Of a stretch of 18,984 nucleotides of DNA, positions 1 to 7,845 are shown piece after piece (position 1 is the stretch's first letter; the number at the start of each line of letters is the position of its first letter). Made by a program: the position numbers and the translations under genes. The notes under the pieces are model-generated. The model saw nothing but the letters and a program-made list of their open reading frames with translations. It did not search any database and was not told the DNA's origin. Source of the DNA: an uncultured Desulfobacterales bacterium (GTDB lineage: Bacteria; Desulfobacterota; Desulfobacteria; Desulfobacterales; JAFDCJ01); contig CALZJV010000149.1 of the NCBI GenBank assembly GCA_945787595.1, positions 1 through 18,984 of the forward strand, written 5' to 3'.

Positions 1-790
1 CGACAATGGATTCGACGGCCTTTTTAAGCGTTGTTTTGCCAGTGACATAATGACTGGCTGGAAAAATAGCAGCATGTTTCAGACGGTTGATCAAGGTTCC
101 GCGCAGGGCATCTATCTCTGAAATCGCTTCGATCTGATCCCCGAAAAAATCGACGCGGATGGCTCTGTCTTCTTCGTATGCCGGAAAAACCTCCACCCGA
201 TCGCCCCTGACTCTGAAAACGCCGCGGTGAAAGTCCATGTCGTTGCGTTCATACTGCATCGCGACCAGTTTGAAAAGAAACTCGTCCCGTCCGAATTCCA
301 TGTCGTTTATAATGTCAATCCGCATGTCCAGGTAATCTTCAGGGGCACCCAGTCCGAAAATACAGGAAACACTGGCCACAACAACGATATCCCGGCGGGA
401 CAGCACCGAGCGTGTTGCGGAATGCCGCAATTTATCAATCATTTCGTTGATCGATGAGTCCTTTTGGATGTAAGTGTCACTGGAGGGGATGTACGCTTCT
501 GGTTGGTAATAGTCGTAGTAGCTTACAAAATATTCCACGGCATTTTCGGGAAACAGCTGTCTGAACTCACTATAGAGTTGCGCCGCGAGGGTTTTATTCG
601 GAGCGATGACCAGCGTCGGCTTGTTTATCCGGGCAATCACCTGGGCCATGGTAAATGTCTTTCCGGACCCGGTCACTCCTAAAAGGACATTGTGGCGCTT
701 TCCGGCAAGCAGGTTGCGGGATAATTTTTCGATCGCTTCGGGCTGATCACCGGTGGGTTCAAAGCTGGTAATCATTTTAAAATCAGACAT
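1..790 (-). CDS. uvrB: UvrB, excinuclease ABC subunit B (N-terminal part, runs off the left edge)
   Basis: DNA-damage recognition helicase-like subunit of the UvrABC nucleotide excision repair system; it takes damaged DNA from UvrA, checks the lesion with a beta-hairpin and recruits UvrC. The reverse complement from the ATG at 788-790 gives 263 uninterrupted codons. Residues 38-45 are the Walker A motif GVTGSGKT, preceded by the family N-terminal block with TGDQPEAI. Residues about 90-115 are the tyrosine-rich beta-hairpin ([19 protein letters not shown]), diagnostic for UvrB. A typical UvrB has about 670 residues, so roughly 40 percent is present and the helicase C-lobe and UVR motif lie outside the window. 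The start is supported by family alignment (MxDFKxxSxFEPTGDQ-like), although no strong Shine-Dalgarno precedes it. The gene looks intact and is a housekeeping anchor for this edge. Confidence 0.97.
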   Translation of the reverse strand, partial: MSDFKMITSFEPTGDQPEAIEKLSRNLLAGKRHNVLLGVTGSGKTFTMAQVIARINKPTLVIAPNKTLAAQLYSEFRQLFPENAVEYFVSYYDYYQPEAYIPSSDTYIQKDSSINEMIDKLRHSATRSVLSRRDIVVVASVSCIFGLGAPEDYLDMRIDIINDMEFGRDEFLFKLVAMQYERNDMDFHRGVFRVRGDRVEVFPAYEEDRAIRVDFFGDQIEAISEIDALRGTLINRLKHAAIFPASHYVTGKTTLKKAVESIV

Positions 791-847
791 GATTTTATAT
801 GGGTTCAGCGGTTCAACGTTCAGGGTTTCCAGTTAAATTGCCCTAAT

Positions 848-876
848 TGGTATCTAACAATCGTATTGCGTGTCAA
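848..876 (-). promoter_or_regulatory. Possible sigma70-type promoter for uvrB
   Basis: On the minus strand a perfect TTGACA (-35 like, 871-876) is followed after 17 bases by ATACCA (848-853), about 58 bases before the uvrB start. The -35 box is perfect but the -10 box is poor against TATAAT, so this is only a candidate. No LexA-type CTGT-N8-ACAG palindrome was seen beside it. Confidence 0.28.
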
Positions 877-1090
877 TCGGGTTGATTTCCAGGTATCACA
901 CAATTAAAATATGACAGAGCAAAGCGATACAATAAATTCGCAATTCAAAATCCAAAATCTAAAATTGCTTCATACATCCTATCAAATTAGGCTCTCTTGC
1001 TAAAAACGTCAACCTCAGTTTTGATTCAGCCGGCTCCGGAACGGCTGAGTTTCTATTCCAATGTCGATTGCCGCCATTCGTTGCCCGCGT

Positions 1091-1290
1091 TAGTTAGTTT
1101 CCATCCATAAATGGTCTTTTTGCCCAATCTCGGCGTCAATCGGCGCGTTTGTTTGTGCGATGTAGCCAGCTACGTCTCCGCACAAACGCTTGATTTCCTT
1201 GACCTTGGACAAAAATCCGCATTTCTGGATTGGAAACACTATTTGATGCCCAAACCGATTTTAACCGATTTATGGATGGGCACTAGTTAG
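1091..1290. mobile_element. MITE-like element with terminal inverted repeats and 7-bp direct repeat
   Basis: The 7-mer TAGTTAG occurs at 1091-1097 and again at 1284-1290, as expected of a target-site duplication. Just inside lie the inverted copies CCATCCATAAAT (1101-1112) and ATTTATGGATGG (1268-1279), a perfect 12-bp pair. The centre holds a second inverted pair, GTTTGTGCG (1152-1160) and CGCACAAAC (1180-1188), around TGTAGC/GCTACG. There is no open reading frame of note in the ~190 bp. This fits a small non-autonomous element moved by a transposase encoded elsewhere. Alternatively it is a structured intergenic repeat in which the 7-mer is a coincidence. Confidence 0.6.
1152..1188. repeat. 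Palindromic core of the MITE-like element
   Basis: GTTTGTGCG and CGCACAAAC form a 9-bp stem. Inside it GTAGC and GCTAC form a second 5-bp stem around CA. If one allows a 4-base bulge the outer stem reaches GCGTTTG/CAAACGC. It would fold as a stable cruciform or RNA hairpin and may be the protein-binding core of the element. Confidence 0.5.
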
Positions 1291-1404
1291 GACTCCTTTT
1301 GTCTGGTCACGCTGAAAGGGGCTGTTGACAGTTTTGCTTCAACTCTGCTATTTGGGTGACCTAATCTAACGGTATTCGCAGCCTCATGGTTTTGCCATTT
1401 ATAT

Positions 1405-1989
1405 TTGTTCGGCATTGCATGGCCACCTTTGCGGCGGGACCTGTTATCGCATTTACAGAGGGGTAAACATCAGAATGGTGCAACCGGCTACGTTGCCTGC
1501 GCCCAGGAAATTTTAGCCCAGCTGTTTGATCTCGGACTCAAAATTGATCGTTTGGTGTGTGCCAGCGGAAGCACGGGAACCCATGCTGGACTAGTGACCG
1601 GATTTTACGGCAACAATGCCGATATCCCGGTAATCGGAATTAATGTCAGCCGTACCAAAGCGGAACAGGAGCCACTGGTTCATGATCTCGTGTGCAAAAC
1701 CGCCGATCATGTCGGCATCAAAGCTGGGATTCCGCAAGAGGCCATCCTTTGTTTCGGAGATTATGTGGGCGCCGGGTATTCGCGACCCACACCTGCAATG
1801 GTTGAGGCCGTCAAGCTGCTGGCCCGCAGTGAAGGTATTCTCCTGGATCCGATTTACACGGGCAAAGCAATGGCCGGACTGGTCGATCTGGTTCGTAAGG
1901 GATATTTCGGTAGCGACGAAAATATTCTATTTGTTCATACCGGGGGTTCTCCTGCGCTTTATGCTTACCTTGATGCCTTTCGCCAGTAG
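1405..1989 (+). pseudogene. D-cysteine desulfhydrase / ACC-deaminase family, 5'-truncated remnant
   Basis: The last ~175 of 194 codons match the C-terminal half of fold-type II PLP enzymes of the DcyD/ACC deaminase family, which break D-cysteine to pyruvate, ammonia and sulfide. Visible blocks are GATGYVACAQEI, the ASGSTGTHAGL phosphate-binding loop, [42 protein letters not shown] and [14 protein letters not shown] at the C terminus. The family usually has about 330 residues. Missing are roughly 140 N-terminal residues with the PLP-binding lysine (the NKTRKLE-type motif), so the product cannot be active. Just upstream another frame (about 1430-1462) reads IYRGVN, resembling the family's IPxGGSN block, which suggests a frameshift as well as a 5' deletion. 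The apparent start is arbitrary. The true 3' end is kept. Confidence 0.8.
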
Positions 1990-2021
1990 AAACGGGATCA
2001 AGGCCTATACATTTTTCAGGT

Positions 2022-2291
2022 TTGAATCCCATCGGCATCAGTTTCATCTTCGCCATGGGGTTGCCCAGGGCAAACGGCTTGAGTTTGTGGATCCATTTGG
2101 CCAGGGTTTTCAGATGGGCCAGGATGCGGTTGACGGTCCGGTCGCTGTAACCTCCCCTGCCCTTTGCCGGCTTTTTTTTTCAAATGATCGGCAAAGGCCT
2201 TTGACAGCCTGGGGGTTTACAGCCGGCGATTCTCGCGACCGCAGCCATTAATCATAAAATCACGAAACAGCGCTAAATCCCTTTTTTGTAC
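2022..2291 (-). pseudogene. Tyrosine recombinase/phage integrase, core-binding domain fragment with in-frame stop
   Basis: Reading the minus strand from 2291 down gives LALFRDFMINGCGREN, a stop TAA at 2217-2219, then [34 protein letters not shown] and [12 protein letters not shown]. This is the N-terminal SAM-like core-binding domain of XerC/D-like integrases, which grips DNA ahead of the catalytic domain. Similarity ends near 2022, and the catalytic domain with its RHRY residues is absent. The internal stop replaces a codon in an otherwise clean frame, so this is a dead fragment. It lies tail to tail with the dcyD remnant about 30 bp away. This arrangement points to a former integrative element or an integrase-associated deletion. 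Confidence 0.72.
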
Positions 2292-2432
2292 TTATTGTGA
2301 GCTTTCGGAAGTGGTGACTTCGAAGCGAAAATAAGCCGCCGTTCGAAGACGTACAGAGCAAGGTGTTCTGCTTGCCTTGCCAGACATGCCTTTCGGTATC
2401 CGAATTATCCGACGACCGGGAGTGAATGACCA

Positions 2433-3344
2433 CTAAGGATCCTTGGTAACAAGGACCAATCCGATAAGAACGAGTACCGCCCCAAATCCAAATGAGGTCG
2501 AGATGGTTTCCCCCAGTATCACCCCCCCAAATAGGACACCGAATACCGGCGCAAGAAAGGAATAAGCAGAAAGCGTCGATGCGGCATATCGTTTGAGCAT
2601 CCAAAAGAAGACGAGGTAACTGGCAAAGGCAACAATGACAATCTGGAACCCGAGCGCAGCAATGGGAGTAATTGTTTTCGGCAATTGCCATGTCTCTCCA
2701 AGCGCCAAGGACAGGGCCGGCAATAGAATCGAGGATCCTGCTAGCTGAAAATACAGCGCCGCCGTTGCGGGAACCTCAACAAGCCGCGTTGTCTTTATCA
2801 GCAGGATCGTTGCGGCCCAGGCTGAAGCGGCGGCAAGACATAGCATATCGCCCAAGATATTTCCGCCTGCTTCTGCGTTGCCATTTTTCCAGAGAATTAC
2901 GGTGACGCCGAAAAATGCCAATACGAAGCCAAAAACCCCGGTCCGGTCGATGCGCTCGCTCGGCAGTAGAAGAGCAGCGCCAACGGCTATCAAAATCGGG
3001 CCCGTATAGTAGAGAATCGTTCCCCGTGACGCCGTGCTCTGGTCTAAACCAATGAACAATAAGGAGAAATCCAAGGTGAACAGGCTCCCCAAAGCGATAG
3101 CCTCCCAAAGACGGACGCCCATTTTCCAGGGCGGCTGTCCACGCCAGACGAACCAGAGCGTGAGCAGAAAGGTTGCGCCTAAGGACCTCAGACCCGCCTG
3201 GAAAACAGGGGCGATCTCAGAATTCCCAATCTTGATCGCAACCTGCTGAGCCCCCCAAATGGCGCAGACCACCACAAGGAGGATCCCAAAAGGTATCGGC
3301 AATCGACTCGATCGGCCATGTGCTGGGATGGTGCTATCAGTCAT
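2433..3344 (-). CDS. EamA/DMT-family membrane transporter
   Basis: A 303-residue inner-membrane protein of the drug/metabolite transporter superfamily, which exports or takes up amino acids, nucleosides or other small metabolites; the substrate cannot be read from sequence. Two EamA repeats, about residues 17-150 and 165-300, give roughly ten hydrophobic helices. The first helix has the typical VVVCAIWGAQQVAIKIG, followed by FQAGLRSLGATFLLT; the second repeat ends with PVFGVLFGGVILGE and a final helix of Leu/Val/Ile. Length is normal and the frame is intact. The start at 3344 gives a short basic, polar leader (RSSRLP) before helix 1; the upstream Shine-Dalgarno is weak. It is monocistronic, 108 bp from the next gene on the same strand. 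Confidence 0.9.
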   Translation of the reverse strand: MTDSTIPAHGRSSRLPIPFGILLVVVCAIWGAQQVAIKIGNSEIAPVFQAGLRSLGATFLLTLWFVWRGQPPWKMGVRLWEAIALGSLFTLDFSLLFIGLDQSTASRGTILYYTGPILIAVGAALLLPSERIDRTGVFGFVLAFFGVTVILWKNGNAEAGGNILGDMLCLAAASAWAATILLIKTTRLVEVPATAALYFQLAGSSILLPALSLALGETWQLPKTITPIAALGFQIVIVAFASYLVFFWMLKRYAASTLSAYSFLAPVFGVLFGGVILGETISTSFGFGAVLVLIGLVLVTKDP

Positions 3345-3452
3345 GCTGTCAATTGGCCTAAGGTTCTATTCGATGAAAAACGAACTTCTGGAATTGGGTG
3401 TTTAAATGTGAATTTTCCTCTATCATCGAATCGCGCCTGTTGAATATAGTCG

Positions 3453-4268
3453 TCATTTAGCCAGGGCTCGAGAGCCTGCATAAAATCTATGAACGTACAT
3501 GAAAATTTCCTGCCAATCCTGTTTAAAGCTCAGCATTGACAGATAGACACAGTAATCCGGGTAAGACTCGTGTAGCGCTTTAAGATTTTCGAGAAAATTG
3601 AATTGTTCTGCCTTTTCATCTTTTTCTTTACCAACACTTTTGTAAAGAAGATCGATGTTATTCGACATCCAAGCTTCAACGACGACAGTAATGTTAAAAT
3701 CCTTTATTCGGTCAACGTTGTCGTCTTTTCCAATGATCGGCTGGGTAACCACATACTTTGCGCCGGCGTCTATTTTTTGCTTCATTCGATTTAACTCAAA
3801 AGGCATTGGTTTATAAGGATTGAAGGCTGCACCTGTTATGAATTGATCGGGATGTTCCGTGTTAATGTATCGGATCAAATCCATGGAGGTTGCCACGCTC
3901 AGTTTGCCGCCGATACTTTTGGCGTCGAGCTTGGGCAGCAAAGGCCCGCCGTCCCCTCTAAGAACAAGAATATATTTTAAGTTGGCCTTAGCGGCTTTTT
4001 GCAACAAGCCGTCAAGCTCGCTTTTGGTGTGGAAAGTGTTCAAATTCATCATAACCTTTTGGGGATCGATTGAAAGGCCTCGAAGATCAAAGCATTCCAG
4101 TGCGCCCAACCTTGGCTGTCCCATGGGGTTATCCGGTATGGATATGCCGCACCCCGCATCAATAATCCTTCGATAGCGCTCAGCAAATCTATCCAGGAGA
4201 CCCTCAATCTGATCGCCAGCCGATCTTTTCGGTGACAGTAACTCGACAAGATAGGAATAATCAAACAT
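3453..4268 (-). CDS. Short methylenetetrahydrofolate reductase (MetF-like) family protein
   Basis: A 271-residue protein with the MTHFR TIM-barrel pattern. MTHFR uses FAD to reduce 5,10-methylene-THF to 5-methyl-THF for methionine synthesis or one-carbon pathways. Visible signatures are VELLSP at residues 8-13, matching FEFFPP with its catalytic Glu (E9 here); VLRGD at 102-106, the flavin/folate loop; GAAFNP at 146-151 in place of GAxYPE; and KIDAGAKYVVTQPII at 165-179, the invariant AGAxxxxTQ block. It is shorter than E. coli MetF (296) and diverges in the YPE loop, so it may be a methylene-THF reductase-like enzyme of the acetyl-CoA pathway type or have another folate substrate. A GGGGA Shine-Dalgarno sits about 8 bases before the ATG. 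No metV or corrinoid partners are adjacent. Confidence 0.75.
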   Translation of the reverse strand: MFDYSYLVELLSPKRSAGDQIEGLLDRFAERYRRIIDAGCGISIPDNPMGQPRLGALECFDLRGLSIDPQKVMMNLNTFHTKSELDGLLQKAAKANLKYILVLRGDGGPLLPKLDAKSIGGKLSVATSMDLIRYINTEHPDQFITGAAFNPYKPMPFELNRMKQKIDAGAKYVVTQPIIGKDDNVDRIKDFNITVVVEAWMSNNIDLLYKSVGKEKDEKAEQFNFLENLKALHESYPDYCVYLSMLSFKQDWQEIFMYVHRFYAGSRALAK

Positions 4269-4586
4269 AAGAAGTCCCCTTCATAACCTTCGTCTTTACA
4301 TGAATGGATCAAGGCTGGATTTCGCTGACTTCCCTATTTTGGAATATGACTAGAGATCTCAAGTCGCGGTGCAAATGGACTTTTCGCTCACACGGTTAGC
4401 AGATGGTTTTTTATAAAGAAAACCTTTGAAACCTATTTCTACATTCGATGTGCGCTGCATCCCGTGAACCCGTGGGTAGCGGCTGAATCCGAACATCTGG
4501 CAGCACCAAATATGCCAGGCAGCGAATTAAATTGATAATTGAATTCGCCTTATTGAATAAATATATGATTTCGTCTGATATTTTGT
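4269..4586. other. Intergenic region between trkH and the MetF-like gene
   Basis: About 320 bp without a supported gene; one 87-codon minus-strand frame (4411-4674) mostly overlaps the trkH 3' end and shows no family features. It contains the stem-loop at 4522-4548 and a weak 6-bp hairpin GGTTTT/AAAACC at 4405-4424. Confidence 0.55.
4522..4548 (-). terminator. AT-rich stem-loop after trkH, possible terminator
   Basis: On the minus strand GCGAATTCAATT, a 3-base loop ATC and AATTTAATTCGC pair over 12 positions with one mismatch, starting about 40 bases after the trkH stop. No clean U-tract follows, so termination strength is doubtful. Confidence 0.35.
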
Positions 4587-6386
4587 TTATTTTCGCCAAA
4601 ACTCCGGAACAACCAGGATAATCACGGTAAATATTTCCAGCCTGCCCAGCAACATGCACCAGATCAACAGCCATTTCCCAAAAAAAGGTATCTGAGCGAA
4701 ATTTTCCACCGGCCCGACCATGCCGAATCCGGGCCCAATGTTTCCGATGGTGGCCGCAACGGCTGCAAAAGAAGTCGTAAAATCGACACCCAGACCTGCC
4801 AGCAAAACAGAGCTCAGGGCAAACAGACCCATATAGAGGGCCAGAAATCCTAAAACACTATGCATGACATCATCCGGCATCGGTTTGCCGGCGATTTTTA
4901 CATGCGACACCGCATGGGGATGAATCAGTGAAAACAACTCCTTGTAACAATACTTAAAGCAAAGCATGATCCGCAGGCATTTCATACCGCCGCCGGTGGA
5001 ACCGGCCGACGCCCCCAGAAACATGCACAATAGCAGAATAAGCTGGGACATGGCCGGCCATTGTTCGTAATCGGCAGTCGCAAAACCGGTGGTGGTAACA
5101 ATCGACACCACCTGAAATGCACCGTATCGCAAGGCCTCACCGATGGTTTCATACACGCTTCCAAAAATATCCAGGCTCACCACCAAGATTCTCAGGATAA
5201 CCGCTCCAATGAAAAACCGGCATTCGGAATCCTGCCAGAATACCAGAGTTTTCCCCCGCAACATCTGGTAGTGAAATGAAAAGTGAACACTCCTCCCGCA
5301 GAGCGGGAGGCCTCAGGAAGCCCCCTGGAAGGGGGCGAAGATAATTACCTCGGTCATTTAAAAACGAAATCCGAAACACGAAGCACGAAACAAATTCGAA
5401 TGACAAAAACCTAAAACCGTTACGCCTCTCAACGTTACAATGCGGTTTGGTCCGTTGTTGTGATCAGGCTTTATGCCTTTGTTCTCACGTTTTAAGCATT
5501 TGAAAATTAGAATTTGATATTTGTTTCGCATTTCGGTATTCGAATTTCGTATTTTCTAGGGCTTTGCTGATTTCTCCCCGGGTCGGTAGAACCTTTTCGG
5601 GTCCACCACTGGAAGTGGTGGTTTAATATCAGAATTAATACCGGCCAGCAACATGAAGAATATGAACACGCAATCAAAATAGACACTGTTGAAATGCGCA
5701 ATGGAGGAATTTTTGGTGGAGAAGCCGCCGGTCGGCATGGTGGTGAAGGTATGGCAGAGGGCATCATACAGACTCATGCCGCCAAACATGAGCAGAAGGA
5801 CCTGGACCATTGAAATGAGCGCATACACTTTCCATAGGATCATGGCCGTATCACGGATCCGGGGTTTGAGTTTGTCGGGAACGGGAGTAGGGACTTCCGC
5901 CTTGTAAAGCTGCATGCCGCCGACACCCAAAAATGGAAGAATTGCCACTGACAGCACAATGATGCCCATACCTCCCAGCCACTGGATAAAACTGCGCCAG
6001 AAAAGCAGCCCCTTTGATAGGCCCTCGATGTTGCTGAGAATGGAAGCTCCCGTGGTGGTAAATCCGGAAACAGATTCAAAAACCGCGTCTGTGAACGTAA
6101 AATAGCCATCTCCGAAATAAAACGGCAGTGCTCCGAACAACCCCACCGCAGTCCAACCTGCCGCCACAATCGCCATGCCTTCACGCTGATTGATGACTTC
6201 CACCTTGGCCTTGCGGAATACAAAATAGAGTGTCAATCCGGCAATTACGGTGACGACCATGGATTCTAAGAGGGGAATCAGGCTCTGATCATGGTAATAG
6301 AGGCCGACCAACAGAGGGAAAACCATGGTCAATCCGAATGAAAATAACAATACCCCGATGATATTCAGGATAAACCGCCAGTGCAT
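4587..6386 (-). pseudogene. trkH: TrkH potassium uptake protein, interrupted by a 351-bp insertion
   Basis: TrkH is the channel-like membrane subunit of the Trk K+ uptake system, gated by cytoplasmic TrkA. The 5' part (6386 to 5634, 251 codons) ends in MLLAGIN, and the 3' part (5282 to 4587, 231 codons) resumes with FSFHYQMLRGK. Joined, they make a normal 482-residue TrkH with no residue lost. All four P-loops are visible: SGFTTTGAS, TMPTGGFST, TTTGFAT and GNIGPGFG. The upstream half now reads through about 25 foreign codons to a stop at 5556-5558. The downstream half has an ATG at 5262-5264 that lies inside the original gene. Both frames are otherwise clean, so the insertion is probably recent. 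No trkA is next to it. Split halves of Trk proteins are unlikely to be functional, though co-expression cannot be excluded. Confidence 0.9.
5283..5633. mobile_element. Hairpin-ended, non-coding insertion in trkH (IS200/IS605-derived or PATE-like MITE)
   Basis: The boundaries follow from exact restoration of the trkH frame (AAT|TTT TCA on the coding strand). No flanking duplication is visible. The left end has CCTCCCGC-AGA-GCGGGAGG (5292-5310) and then GCCCCC-TGGAA-GGGGGC (5320-5336). The right end has CCACCACT-GGA-AGTGGTGG (5603-5621). Subterminal palindromes without target duplication are typical of IS200/IS605 ends recognised by Y1 transposases, and of their non-autonomous derivatives (palindrome-associated elements). 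The interior has AT-rich arms at about 5358-5405 and 5503-5558 that are imperfect inverted copies of each other (shared words ACGAAAT and GCGAAACAAAT or close variants). No transposase or TnpB frame is present. Confidence 0.68.
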
Positions 6387-6430
6387 CTAAAAATACTCCA
6401 GTTTGACGGAAAGAATTTTTTCGACCTTAG

Positions 6431-6691
6431 GTATCGCCTGCCTTCTGCGTTCTTTCCTACTTCATCAACCGATATCTTTCACAAAAAAGAAAGGCATCAG
6501 AAGGAAAAGATTTTCTAAATTCTAAACAGCTCTATGAACCATTGAGAAGCTGCAAACTAGTATCACTTTTAGACGAATTGTCCGGGATCACCAAAAAAGA
6601 TATAATCCCTCTTTCCGAAGAACAAAAAGAGATATTAGATGGTATCGTATCTCAAAAGACGTTAAAGTTTTCTCCAATTTATTCTTCATAA
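6431..6691 (+). pseudogene. Start-less open frame, possible 3' end of a lost gene
   Basis: The frame from 6431 to the TAA at 6689-6691 has 86 sense codons but no ATG. Its first part is hydrophobic (VLSYFINRYL) followed by a basic turn (SQKRKASEGK) and a polar, helix-like tail with LVSLLDELSGITKKD and LSEEQKEILDGI. This composition resembles a last membrane helix plus cytoplasmic tail more than random sequence. The family is not recognised. It may be the 3' remnant of a membrane protein truncated on its 5' side near trkH, or a chance frame. Confidence 0.3.
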
Positions 6692-6793
6692 AAGTCATGT
6701 AGCCCATAAAAATGGTTGCGTAACTAACTGAAATGAATTGTTTTTAAAAAAGTTTTCCGGAATATGGGATAGATGCCATATTTAATTGCCGGG

Positions 6794-6982
6794 TTAATAA
6801 TGTATACTAAAGCTGAATTTGGTATTATGTTTCCAGAATTGGGCATTGGATTGCAGGCTATCGCGCCAGGGGTAGTCCCGGAGGATCCTTTCGGCTGTGT
6901 GGACGGCGATGGACCTTTCTTCCAGAATAATATTTCTCTCTTGATCCGTTATGTATAAGTCATAGATGTTTTCGGTTGGCAT
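6794..6982 (-). CDS. Small hypothetical protein, 62 residues
   Basis: An ORF of 62 codons starting at the ATG 6980-6982. An AGAGGAA ribosome site lies about 8 bases upstream, better than most starts in this window. The product is soluble and charged, with YDLYITDQERNI and EERSIAVHTAERIL, and an aromatic-rich tail. The family is not recognised. A 61-codon frame covers nearly the same bases on the plus strand but lacks a ribosome site. It could be a genuine small gene or a remnant. Confidence 0.4.
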   Translation of the reverse strand: MPTENIYDLYITDQERNIILEERSIAVHTAERILRDYPWRDSLQSNAQFWKHNTKFSFSIHY

Positions 6983-7416
6983 CCTATATTTCCTCTGTTG
7001 CGGGTTATTACTCTAAAAACTCATGTTTCCGCGATAACTCGGGAATTCCATTTTGTTAAAACCGGTTGGTACAGGCTATATAATTTAGGTTACGGGACGA
7101 AGACTGGAGCTTGACTTAAAACACATATCCTTTTGTTTCGTTTATCGCTTTTAAAGGTATTATTTGTGTACCTTTTAAAACCATCTTATTCTGCTACTCA
7201 GGTTTATTTTTATTTTGACGATATTGGATTTCGAAATTAACCGAGTGACTGCCACCCAAAAAATAGCACAAAACTGGCACGGAAATGTATCACTTCGATG
7301 GAGCGGCGGTTGCACGTACGGCTAAAAACAGATATACCATCGGAGGGAAACCAATATAGAATCGGCTGATATTGATCATTGGACAAAAAAAAGTCACCCA
7401 TGAAGGGAGGTAAAAA

Positions 7417-7509
7417 ATGAAAAAGATCATCATTTGGGTAACGGTTTTGACGGTTATGCTAATTTTAAATTTAACGGCTTTTGCAGAACCTGATCAACCT
7501 GGCCCGTGA
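7417..7509 (+). CDS. Signal-peptide-like micro-ORF (30 residues), probably a truncated secreted protein
   Basis: A very good GGGAGG ribosome site stands 7 bases before an ATG. The product has a textbook Sec signal: MKK, a hydrophobic run IIIWVTVLTVMLILNL and a TAFA|EP cleavage site, but it stops seven residues after the likely cut. A +1 shift near 7500 opens a further frame (ARDPQLGGRIDFVEDYGEQ) up to a stop near 7610. A second shift near 7570 gives a polar frame (GKKVGEQGREIEKK). This looks like the start of a small periplasmic protein whose remainder has been frameshifted. A 30-residue exported peptide is the alternative. Family not recognised. Confidence 0.4.
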   Translation: MKKIIIWVTVLTVMLILNLTAFAEPDQPGP

Positions 7510-7646
7510 TCCGCAGCTTGGAGGCAGAATTGACTTTGTGGAGGATTATGGCGAACAATTATTATTTCGGCGGGGGGCAAGAAAGTCGGTGAACAGGGCC
7601 GCGAGATAGAGAAAAAAAATCAGATGAACTATCACGGATTGTGGCT

Positions 7647-7814
7647 ATGCCGGGCACGAACGTCGAAAACCAACTTCGCCTTGACAATTCCGAACTAAAT
7701 AGGTGTATTTTGCTGTTGGAAGAAAAATTTCAGGAAAAAAAGATAAAGGCAAGCGCACACCAAAGGAGAAGCGGAAGTAAAAAAAGACAAAATGAAATCG
7801 ATTTGAGCAAATAG
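7647..7814 (+). CDS. Short basic ORF upstream of the glycosyltransferase (55 residues)
   Basis: An ORF beginning MPGTNVENQLRLD, with a leucine- and glutamate-rich helix (LLLEEKFQEKK) and a very basic tail ending in a TAG 31 bases before the next gene. The frame is also open for about 20 codons upstream of the ATG. The ribosome site is weak and no family was recognised. It may be the final piece of the broken gene that begins at 7417, or spurious. Confidence 0.22.
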   Translation: MPGTNVENQLRLDNSELNRCILLLEEKFQEKKIKASAHQRRSGSKKRQNEIDLSK

Positions 7815-7845
7815 GAGATAAACGTTAAGCAAAAAGGTAGGGGGT

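Larger units (their letters stand above)
791..1404. other. Intergenic region between uvrB and the dcyD remnant
   Basis: No coding frame is supported here. Positions about 934-967 hold an AT-rich tract built of related words (AATTCAAAATCCAAAATCTA), similar in style to the tracts inside the trkH insertion at 5360-5410 and 5505-5557. Positions 1091-1290 hold the MITE-like element listed separately. The 1291-1404 stretch has no recognisable gene. Confidence 0.6.
6387..7845. other. Long region with only small or broken frames
   Basis: This 1.46-kb stretch between divergent trkH and the glycosyltransferase has no full-length gene. It holds an open frame lacking a start (6431-6691), a small minus-strand ORF with a good ribosome site (6794-6982), a signal-peptide-like micro-ORF (7417-7509) and a short basic ORF (7647-7814), each listed separately. 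The 7000-7400 part is AT-rich and no gene was recognised there. Confidence 0.55.

Noticed and set aside
2435..2444. Palindrome AAGGATCCTT at the end of the EamA gene
   Set aside because: Only a 10-base palindrome without loop or U-tract; it cannot serve as a terminator on its own.
2260..2691. 143-codon minus-strand frame overlapping the EamA gene
   Set aside because: It is out of frame with an intact 303-residue transporter and has shadow-like Cys/Ser-rich composition.
6773..6958. 61-codon plus-strand ORF opposite the 62-residue minus-strand ORF
   Set aside because: No ribosome site, and the antisense frame has a better start.
7275..7290. Sigma54-like promoter TGGCAC-N5-TGTAT upstream of the signal-peptide ORF
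   Set aside because: The -24 box is perfect, but the -12 GC pair is TA here; without it a sigma54 site is not credible.
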